NCBI GenBank assembly: GCA_035524895.1
Contig: DATLFI010000017.1
Location: 1-46,562, forward strand
Source of the DNA: DATLFI01 sp035524895
GTDB taxonomy: Bacteria; Acidobacteriota; Thermoanaerobaculia; Multivoradales; Multivoraceae
Direction: 5' to 3'
DNA length: 46,562 nt
Under the pieces are notes generated by a model. It made no database searches. It was not told where the DNA came from and saw only the letters and a program-made list of their open reading frames with translations. Below, piece after piece: positions 7,113 to 13,573 of the stretch (the first letter of the stretch is position 1; each line of letters starts with the position of its first letter). A program made the position numbers and the translations under genes.

Positions 7113-8936
7113 TCAGGGGCTCGACATCGGTGCCGCCGCCGGGCCTTCCGACTGGCTGCCGACGCTCGCCAGGTCGACCACGTACACCTTCTGCACCGTC
7201 CGCAGGCCCGCGTGCTCGCGCACAGAGATCCCCTGGCGTTCCAGCTCCTCGCCCGCCTGCTTGACCACCTCTTGGCTCGCCATCAGGTCTCCGACCATCG
7301 CCTCGCGCAGTAGCTCGTCGAGCTGCTGCAGCGGACGGCCGGCGAGCGCCCTCGCCGACGCCTCGTCCTCCGAACCCACACCGACCGCCACCGCTCCGAA
7401 CGCGAGAGCGGCAGCCGGCGGTCGCGGCTCCTCGAAGGCGCTCGCCGAGGCGCCCAGACGCCGCGTGATGGCCGCAACGGCGCGCACTCCCGAGAGCACT
7501 GCGCCATCGCCGGCGAACGATGCGAGCAGCCGGTGCCCGAGCCAGGCCTCGACCCGACCGCCGTGCCGCTCGATCTCGCCGCGCAGGCTCTCGACATCGC
7601 GCCGCGCCCGCAACAGGGTCGCTTCCGCCTGGCGCACCGTATCGCCCCTGGCGAGACCGCGGAGCTCGACGGCGAGGAGCGCCAGCTCCTCCACCGTGAC
7701 CCGCAGCGGCGCGTCGCTGGACGAGAGCTCGAAGCGCGGCGTGCCGCGTCGCTTCGTCGTCTCGGCCTCTTGGTGGAGCCGCTGGCGTTCGCCCGCAAGC
7801 TCGACCACTGCTTCCTCGAGACGATCGAAGCCGCTCGGCAATCCCTCCGGAACGACGAGACCGGCGCCTCCTCGTGCCTGGGTCAGCGCGGCGGCCAGCA
7901 GATCCGCTGGCTGTTCGGCGGCGGGTCCGGCGGTCGCCAAGGCCCTTTCCGGCGGCAGCGACGCGAACACGATTCCCGCTACGGCCACGAGCGGAAGCAA
8001 AGCAACGAGAGCCAGCAGCGGCCCGAGACCCAGGCCATCGCGCCGTGGCAGCAGCGCTGCAGCGACCCCGACCGCTCCGCCCTCGAAGCCGTAGAGCGGC
8101 GCGAGCTGCGCATCCCATGCCTCCCCATCGAGCGCGAGCTCGAGCGAGGTCGCTCGTTGGAGCACCGTGCGCCAGATGCCGAGTCGCCGCAACTCCAGCG
8201 GCACACTCTGCGCGATGCGCGGGTCCAGGCTCGCCGCGCCGAGTGCCGGCCCCGAGCCGGTGTCGACGAGAAAGGCCAACTCGGCCTCGACCGCCTGGGC
8301 TAGCTCGCGCACCACAGTGGCGTCGACGCGTTGGGCGACCACCACCGAGGGCACTCGGTCCTCCCCGCGCGGGGTGCCGGTGCGCCAGGCTACGGCGTAC
8401 AGAGCCTCGCCCGACGAGACCAGGCCCGAGCGCGACTCGGCAGCGGCGGCTCCATCGCCGAGGCGCCGCGCGAGCCGGTCGAGCTCCCCGCCCTGCGCGG
8501 CTGAAGCAGCAGAGGCGAGCGAGCTCCACAGCAGCTCACCTCCCGGCCCGGCGACGGCGATCAAGTCGAGGCCCCGCGTGGTCGCCAGTCCCTCCAGCGG
8601 GTTGGCGAGCGCGGGCGCTGACGGATCCGCAGACCCGGTCGTGGCGATGCCCGCGGGAGCCACGGGGGCCGGTATGGCGATCAGCTCCGCGGCCACCGAT
8701 TCGAGACGCTTGAGCCGGGAGCGGACCCAGCGCGCCTCGAGCGCGAGAGTGCGGTCGAGCGCCTGCTCGCGCTCGCGATCGGCGCGACCGCGCATCAGGG
8801 ACGCGATACCCAATAGCACCGCTGTGGCGGTCAACAGCAGCGCGACCACCGCGACGAGCGCGCGCCGGTGCGAGCGAGGAGCATGCAACGCCGCGTCTTG
8901 CACGAGGTTCTCTGTCGCTTCCGAGTGCGAAAGCAC
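7113..8936 (-). CDS. Membrane sensor with degenerate class III cyclase-like domain
   Basis: About 607 residues from GTG 8936. A membrane helix (26-48) is followed by an extracytoplasmic region of about 250 residues, a second helix (about 300-322) and a cytosolic C-terminal half. Residues about 405-600 follow the order of a class III adenylyl/guanylyl cyclase domain: RVTVEELALLAVELRGLA for the first strand, EIERHGGRVEAWLGHRLLASF (452-472) where active enzymes read G-D-A-x-M-A-x-F, and a last strand VQKVYVVDL. The metal-binding Asp of that motif is replaced by His, so it is probably catalytically dead. It starts a four-gene unit with the sigma factor. The start is uncertain; GTG 8903 is an alternative, and the open frame extends to 9119 without coding character. 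Confidence 0.55.
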   Translation of the reverse strand: MLSHSEATENLVQDAALHAPRSHRRALVAVVALLLTATAVLLGIASLMRGRADREREQALDRTLALEARWVRSRLKRLESVAAELIAIPAPVAPAGIATTGSADPSAPALANPLEGLATTRGLDLIAVAGPGGELLWSSLASAASAAQGGELDRLARRLGDGAAAAESRSGLVSSGEALYAVAWRTGTPRGEDRVPSVVVAQRVDATVVRELAQAVEAELAFLVDTGSGPALGAASLDPRIAQSVPLELRRLGIWRTVLQRATSLELALDGEAWDAQLAPLYGFEGGAVGVAAALLPRRDGLGLGPLLALVALLPLVAVAGIVFASLPPERALATAGPAAEQPADLLAAALTQARGGAGLVVPEGLPSGFDRLEEAVVELAGERQRLHQEAETTKRRGTPRFELSSSDAPLRVTVEELALLAVELRGLARGDTVRQAEATLLRARRDVESLRGEIERHGGRVEAWLGHRLLASFAGDGAVLSGVRAVAAITRRLGASASAFEEPRPPAAALAFGAVAVGVGSEDEASARALAGRPLQQLDELLREAMVGDLMASQEVVKQAGEELERQGISVREHAGLRTVQKVYVVDLASVGSQSEGPAAAPMSSP

Positions 8937-8944
8937 CTTATCAA

Positions 8945-9046
8945 ACCGCCCCGGGCAGGACCGCCGAGCAGGCCGCGCTGCTGCGCGCCGCGGGCGAGCT
9001 GCGTGGCGTCGGAGATCTTCGCGTCGTAGCGCAGCTCGTCGGTCAT
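8945..9046 (-). other. Coding-like stretch in another frame, upstream of the cyclase-like gene
   Basis: From ATG 9046 this frame reads MTDELRYDAKISDATQLARG and continues to about GGLI with almost every third base G or C, as in real genes here. It then enters the N-terminus of the cyclase-like gene in a different frame, loses coding character, and stops at 8831. It could be the true N-terminus separated by a frameshift, a gene remnant, or a chance open frame in GC-rich DNA. Confidence 0.25.
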
Positions 9047-9083
9047 GCCCGCGGCGACCAAGGTCGGGTCGCGGGCGGCATGC

Positions 9084-9089
9084 CACAAT
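9084..9089 (+). promoter_or_regulatory. -10-like hexamer for the luxE-type gene
   Basis: CACAAT lies 7 nt before ATG 9097 with no Shine-Dalgarno between them, the same geometry as at other unit-leading genes of the window. The match is weaker than at 2455. Confidence 0.3.
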
Positions 9090-9096
9090 TCCCCGC

Positions 9097-10347
9097 ATGG
9101 CATCGGCCTCTACCCGCAACGCTCCAGGTGCCGGGCACCACGGCTCGCCTCCGGCAAGCGATCAGGCCAGCGGGCTCCTCGACCGCATCGTGAGCTTCGT
9201 GCGAGCGACCACGGTATTCGGCCCGACCGAGCTTTCTGCCGAGCTTTCTGTCGAGCTTGCTGCGGAGTCGGCTCATGCCCCCGAAACAATCGACTCGTTC
9301 GACGCGCTCGCGCTCGAGACCCTCCGCTTCCAGGCAGAACGCGTCGAGCCGTACCGGCGCCTACTGCACTCTCGCTCTCGCGGCAGGGGGATCGCCACTC
9401 TGAGCCACTGGTCGCAGTGGCCAGCGGTGCCGACCATCACCTTCAAGACCGCGGCGCTCCTGGCAGCGCCCGCGCGTGAGGTCTTCCGCAGCAGTGGAAC
9501 CACACGCGGTGCAGAGCGGCGCAGCGTCCACCACCATGCATTCCCGGACCTCTACCGCCTGGTGGTCGAGCGCTCGTTCCCTCCGGCCTGCCTGTTGGGC
9601 CTGCCGCCGCGGCCCGACATGCTCTCGTTGGTACCACCGCAGTCGCTGGCTCCCGACTCGAGCCTGTCGTTCATGGTGGACCACGTGCTCCGCATGTTCG
9701 GCGGACGCGGCAGCGCCTGCGCCATCGGCTCGTGTGGCCTGGAGGGGGAGCCGGCGCGCCGGTGGCTGCGCGCTGCGGCTGCCGCGGGCGTCCCGGTACT
9801 GGTACTCGCGACCGCGCTCGCGCTCGACGATCTGCTGCGGGTGCTCGAGGAAGCCGGCGAACGCGTCGCCCTGCCGCCGGGCTCCGCACTGTTCGAGACG
9901 GGCGGCTTCAAGGGGCGACATCGTGAGACGTCGCGCGACGACCTGCTGGCGAGAACAACCGACCGACTCGCCGTGCCGCCCCAGCGCGTCGTTCGCGAGT
10001 ACGGCATGACCGAGCTGACCTCGCAGGCCTACACCCGCGTGCTCGCCGGCGGCGATCCGGACCTGTTCCAGGTGCCATCCTGGATGCGCGCGCAAGTGGT
10101 CGACCCTGGAACTCTCGAGGAGGTGCCGCCAGGTGCTGTCGGCATGCTGCGGCTCTTCGACCTCGGCAACGTCGGCTCGGTCGCGTTCGTGTTGACCGAG
10201 GACCTGGCATGCGCCCAGCCGGGCGGAGGCTTTCGCCTGGTCGGCCGCGCCGCCGGGGCCGAGTTGCGTGGTTGCTCGCTCGCCGCAGAGGAGCTGGCCA
10301 GCAACATGGTCGCGCAGCCGCCGCAAACGGGCGACACCGGTCCTTGA
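9097..10347 (+). CDS. LuxE-family acyl-protein synthetase / acyl-activating enzyme
   Basis: A 416-residue protein of the LuxE family (ANL-like adenylate-forming enzymes). It has the SSGTTRG phosphate-binding loop (residues 130-138 read FRSSGTTRG) and the REYGMTELTSQAY block (from residue 300), which corresponds to the Y-G-x-T-E motif of acyl-adenylate enzymes. The mid-region HHHAFPDLYR and FGGRGSACAIGSCGLEGE also resemble LuxE proteins. Known LuxE activates a fatty acid with ATP and hands the acyl group to LuxC for reduction to the aldehyde. The stop overlaps the next gene's TTG start, and that gene encodes a LuxC-like reductase, so the pair should act together. No luxA, luxB or luxD lies next to it. 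Confidence 0.8.
   Translation: MASASTRNAPGAGHHGSPPASDQASGLLDRIVSFVRATTVFGPTELSAELSVELAAESAHAPETIDSFDALALETLRFQAERVEPYRRLLHSRSRGRGIATLSHWSQWPAVPTITFKTAALLAAPAREVFRSSGTTRGAERRSVHHHAFPDLYRLVVERSFPPACLLGLPPRPDMLSLVPPQSLAPDSSLSFMVDHVLRMFGGRGSACAIGSCGLEGEPARRWLRAAAAAGVPVLVLATALALDDLLRVLEEAGERVALPPGSALFETGGFKGRHRETSRDDLLARTTDRLAVPPQRVVREYGMTELTSQAYTRVLAGGDPDLFQVPSWMRAQVVDPGTLEEVPPGAVGMLRLFDLGNVGSVAFVLTEDLACAQPGGGFRLVGRAAGAELRGCSLAAEELASNMVAQPPQTGDTGP
9228..9263 (+). repeat. 12-bp in-frame tandem repeat, three copies
   Basis: Three consecutive copies of a CGAGCTTTCTGC-type unit, the third with changes, lie in the 5' part of the luxE-type gene and encode ELSA-ELSV-ELAA. The copies are T-richer than the surroundings, which suggests recent slippage expansion. 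Confidence 0.7.
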
Positions 10348-11513
10348 GCTCGCAGCAGCACACGTCGCTGCGGCAGCTCGCCGAGCACGGCGCTGCTGCG
10401 ATCCGTGCTCTGGACGACGATCGGCTGGCGACGGCCTGGAACCAGGCGTTGGCGGAGCTTCTCGATCCGACGTCGCCGCTGCGGCGGGAGATCGACCAGG
10501 AGCTCCTTGTTGCCTGTCGGCTGTCGACTCCAGGGCTCCAAGCTGCGCTCGAGGTCGTGGGCCGACCGCTCCTCGGCGGTGCCGCCGCATCCGTCTTCGC
10601 GGCCGCCCGGGCTCGTGCACCCACTGCCGCGAAGCAGCCCGCCCTGGTGGTGCTGCCGGCGAACTGGCCGGGATTGGCGCTCCAAAGCCTGCTGCCAGCC
10701 CTCGCGCGACGACGCCCGGTCCTGTTCAAGTGCTCCTCGGCCGAGCCGTGGCTCACTCCTGCTCTTCTCCGAGTGCTGGCTCGCAGGGAGCCGGCGCTCG
10801 GGTCTGCCTACGCTGCGGCGGTGTGGCGTGGCGGCTCCTCGTCGCTCGAAACAGCGGCGCTCGACGCGTGCGATCCGGTGCTCGCCTACGGTGACGAGCC
10901 GGCTCTCGAGAGCCTCGCGCGACGCGTCCGAGGACGCCTGATCCGCTTCGGTCCAGCCTTCTCGTTCGCCCTGCTCCACCGCGCCGCGACCTCCGAGGAG
11001 CTCGCGGCACTGGCCCGCGACGTGGCACTGGGCGATCAGCGTGGCTGTCTGTCGGTGCACGTCGTGCTGACCACCGCCGAGGCGGCAGTCACGGCGCGCG
11101 GACTCGCCGGCGAGCTCGCCGCGCTCGCGCGCGGTACGCTGCCGCCCGGCCCGGCTGACCCCGCGCGGGCCGCCGCAGTGCGCCTCGTGCTCGACGACGC
11201 CGGCGCGCGTGGTCTCCTCTCGTGCGGCACTCCGGCCGAGGGCCTCGTGCTGGTCGAGGAAGGCTCTGTGGCGCCATCGCCGGGCCAACGCCTGGTGCGC
11301 GTGCTGCCGGTACCCAGCCTCAGCCATGCGATCGAAACGCTGCGACCCTGGCGCGGCCAGCTGCAGGGGGCAGCCGTCCTGACGGGTCACCCGGCATGGC
11401 TCCCCCAAGCGCTGACTAGCCTGGGGGTCAGCCGCATCGCGCCTCCGGGAGAGCTGCAGTACGCCGATGCGTTCTGGCACAACGGCGGCATCGACCTGCT
11501 CGAGTGCTTCTGA
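10344..11513 (+). CDS. LuxC-family acyl-CoA / acyl-protein reductase
   Basis: A 389-residue protein of the LuxC family (aldehyde-dehydrogenase fold). The candidate catalytic Cys is C235 in GDQRGCLSVHVVLT, equivalent to the D-Q-x-x-C-S-S-P-Q motif of LuxC. Other family-like blocks are LVVLPANWPGLALQSLLPAL and RPVLFKCSSAEPWL near the NADPH-binding region, and a C-terminal GELQYADAFWHNGGIDLLECF. It should reduce an acyl group, transferred from the upstream LuxE-like enzyme, to an aldehyde. The start is taken as TTG 10344, which overlaps the luxE-type stop (TTGA); no ATG or GTG fits better, and an earlier in-frame ATG at 10209 would overlap luxE by 139 bases. Substrate unknown. Confidence 0.75.
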   Translation: MSSQQHTSLRQLAEHGAAAIRALDDDRLATAWNQALAELLDPTSPLRREIDQELLVACRLSTPGLQAALEVVGRPLLGGAAASVFAAARARAPTAAKQPALVVLPANWPGLALQSLLPALARRRPVLFKCSSAEPWLTPALLRVLARREPALGSAYAAAVWRGGSSSLETAALDACDPVLAYGDEPALESLARRVRGRLIRFGPAFSFALLHRAATSEELAALARDVALGDQRGCLSVHVVLTTAEAAVTARGLAGELAALARGTLPPGPADPARAAAVRLVLDDAGARGLLSCGTPAEGLVLVEEGSVAPSPGQRLVRVLPVPSLSHAIETLRPWRGQLQGAAVLTGHPAWLPQALTSLGVSRIAPPGELQYADAFWHNGGIDLLECF

Positions 11514-11560
11514 GTTCCTCTGAGTTCCTCTGAGGTCCTCTGGGTCCTTCCGAGCTCCTC
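11511..11560 (+). repeat. 10-bp direct tandem repeat, five copies
   Basis: Five adjoining units of 10 bp run from the luxC-type stop codon: TGAGTTCCTC twice exactly, then TGAGGTCCTC, TGGGTCCTTC and CGAGCTCCTC. The first unit contains the TGA stop. The array lies in the convergent gap before the thioredoxin gene. It has no spacers and is not a CRISPR. Confidence 0.9.
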
Positions 11561-11585
11561 CTCTGAGCGGTCTCGTACGGCGGGG

Positions 11586-12401
11586 TCAGGAGCCCAGGAT
11601 CTTCTGCAAGGCCTTCTCGGGCGCGCGCCAGTCCTCGCCCTGGATCCTTCCGGCCTCCTTGCCGTCGACGAGGACCACGGCCGTGGGCACGGTGCGTACG
11701 TTCACGGTCCGCGTGACCTGGTCCTCCGAGAAGTCACGCGAAAGGCCGTAGAAATCGATGCCGACCTTCGAGCCGGCGAGGTCGTGTGCCACCCGCACGA
11801 TGCGCGGCAGGTATTGCTGGCAGAATGGGCACCACGAGCCGAAGTAGACCCGCACGCGAACGTCGCGCTTCTCGGCTTTCAGCGCCTGCATGGCGGCGGC
11901 GGTCGGCTGGTACGACACGGCCCGCTCGCGATAGCGGTCGTCGTAGGCCTCGAGGCCGGTCGCCGGCATGAGACCCAGGAGCGGTGGCTTCTGGCGCACC
12001 ACGAAACGCTTGCCGTCGGCGCTGAACACGAGGTCGGTGCCGACGAGCTCGAACTGGCCCAGCGACTTCCACAGCGCGTCGGGCGCCAGGTCGAGCGCGC
12101 CGCTCGCCTGGCGGGAGATCTTCATGACGTGCACGGCCCGCACGTCACGCGAGCGAGGCACCAGCAGGAACGGCGTGGTGAGCTTGGAGGGGAGTACCAG
12201 GTAGCCAGGCAGGCGTTGCTGGAAGTAGATCTCCGCAGCAGTGTCGACCGTGCCGTCGATCTCGAGCTCGTAGTCGGAGGTCGCCTGGAACCCCTGCATC
12301 AGGCTGGCATCCTGGGCTCGAGCCGGAGCCGAGGCGAAGGGTGGCGCCAACACGAATCCGGTCGCGAGGGCGACCAGGACGAAGGCGCGCGGAACGGTCA
12401 T
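11586..12401 (-). CDS. Secreted thioredoxin-fold protein with CPFC active site
   Basis: A 271-residue protein with an N-terminal signal peptide (MTVPRAFVLVALATGFVLAP, cleavage likely after APARA) and a C-terminal thioredoxin domain containing GSWCPFCQQYLPR, with the redox Cys pair at 191 and 194, followed later by the cis-Pro turn VRTVPTAVVLVDGKEAGRI. The middle 100 residues (LEIDGTVDTAAEIYFQ to LGLMPATG) are not recognised. It probably acts as a periplasmic disulfide reductase. It lies directly after the MauE-like membrane gene, which could supply its electrons. ATG 12401 gives the cleaner signal peptide; GTG 12422 overlaps the previous stop (GTGA) and has a GGGAG upstream, so it is a real alternative. 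Confidence 0.75.
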   Translation of the reverse strand: MTVPRAFVLVALATGFVLAPPFASAPARAQDASLMQGFQATSDYELEIDGTVDTAAEIYFQQRLPGYLVLPSKLTTPFLLVPRSRDVRAVHVMKISRQASGALDLAPDALWKSLGQFELVGTDLVFSADGKRFVVRQKPPLLGLMPATGLEAYDDRYRERAVSYQPTAAAMQALKAEKRDVRVRVYFGSWCPFCQQYLPRIVRVAHDLAGSKVGIDFYGLSRDFSEDQVTRTVNVRTVPTAVVLVDGKEAGRIQGEDWRAPEKALQKILGS

Positions 12402-12418
12402 CGAGCGGGCTTCCGCAG

Positions 12419-13444
12419 TCACGGCGAAGTCTCCCGGTTGGTCTGATGGGTCATCACAGGCGGCAGCCCGTTGTATGTCGACAGGACGACGCCGTCCCGT
12501 ACGGCGAAGGAGCGCGGCAGGGTGCGGTAGAGAGGCACGAGCATCGGTTCGGGCGCCTCGACGATCTCGAACGACGGCCCCCACTGCCAGAAGAAAGCGG
12601 AGTGCTGCTCGGGCGTCGCCCAGCTCAGGACGGTGACCGACTGGCCCGAAAGGGTGGCTTCGTTGAGCGGATCGATCCAGTCGCCCCAGCGCTCGTCTTC
12701 CAGATCGGCGATGACCACCAGGTGTTCGCCCTCGGTGAGCTGCGGGCGAATCGTGGACAGACAGATGCGCTCCGCGTCGCGGCCGGTGCAAACGTTCTCC
12801 AGCCGGACGCCCGCCTTCAGACGGGTGGCCAGGTCGTCGAGCGGCAGCGCCGGGGCGCGCCACGCGAGCAGGACAGCTCCTAGGGCTGCCAGCCCTGCGA
12901 CGACGATGCGCCCCGTCGGGAACCGGGGGCTGCGGAAGGCGAGGAACGAGAGCAGCAGCGCCGGCACCATCAGCAGCAGGTCCTGCCAGAACGCCTGGGC
13001 CGGCGTCCGCTCCACCAGGTTGCCGAAGCACCCGCAGCCGACCGCCGGCTCGGCGAGACCGTTGGCCCACAGGTAGTAGTTCCGGCCGGTCAGGAAGAGG
13101 AAGAACACCACCAGCAACGCGGTCGGCACCAGCACGAACAACCGGCGGACTCCGAGGATCAGCGCGACGCCGAGGCCGGCCTCGAGAGCGAGCGCGATCA
13201 TCGCCACGGCCGTCGCCGGCAGCAGGAAGTCGAGGCCCTCGGAACGGATCAGCTCGACGAAGCCCGCGGGGTGGATCGCCTTGGTCCAGGCGGCGAGCAG
13301 GAACACCCCGCCCAGGAACGCGCCGCCGGCGAGGCCGAGCAGCCCTCGCACCGACTTGCGCTGGCGCAGCTCTTCCTCGCGGGAGGCACCGGCGGCGCCG
13401 GTGCCGCTCAGCGCGGGTGCCGGTGAAGTCGTGGTCATGGACAT
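12419..13444 (-). CDS. MauE/DoxX-like redox membrane protein with extra C-terminal domain
   Basis: A 341-residue inner-membrane protein. Five hydrophobic segments (about 34-52, 73-98, 101-119, 152-172 and 177-195) form a MauE/DoxX-type core with the GCGCFGN motif (C137, C139) in the loop after the third segment, as in MauE proteins that support periplasmic disulfide chemistry. Residues 200-341 form a soluble domain with two further Cys (ENVCTGRDAERICLS) and strands like HLVVIADLED and SVTVLSWATP, suggestive of a thioredoxin-like fold without CxxC. The next gene is a periplasmic thioredoxin, so a DsbD-like reducing pair is plausible. ATG 13438, two codons on, is also possible. Confidence 0.65.
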   Translation of the reverse strand: MSMTTTSPAPALSGTGAAGASREEELRQRKSVRGLLGLAGGAFLGGVFLLAAWTKAIHPAGFVELIRSEGLDFLLPATAVAMIALALEAGLGVALILGVRRLFVLVPTALLVVFFLFLTGRNYYLWANGLAEPAVGCGCFGNLVERTPAQAFWQDLLLMVPALLLSFLAFRSPRFPTGRIVVAGLAALGAVLLAWRAPALPLDDLATRLKAGVRLENVCTGRDAERICLSTIRPQLTEGEHLVVIADLEDERWGDWIDPLNEATLSGQSVTVLSWATPEQHSAFFWQWGPSFEIVEAPEPMLVPLYRTLPRSFAVRDGVVLSTYNGLPPVMTHQTNRETSP

Positions 13445-13573
13445 CGCACGCTGATTCTAAGCAAGCTGCCGTGCTCGATCCCCGCCAGCATGCCGGCGCA
13501 GGATCACCGACGGCCTTCCAGGACCCGGCTCGCCAGCTCGCGGGACACAGGACCTGAGGGCTACAACACTGGT

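Noticed and set aside
11511..11560. A CRISPR array
   Set aside because: The 10-bp units are contiguous, have no spacers, and no cas gene is in the window.
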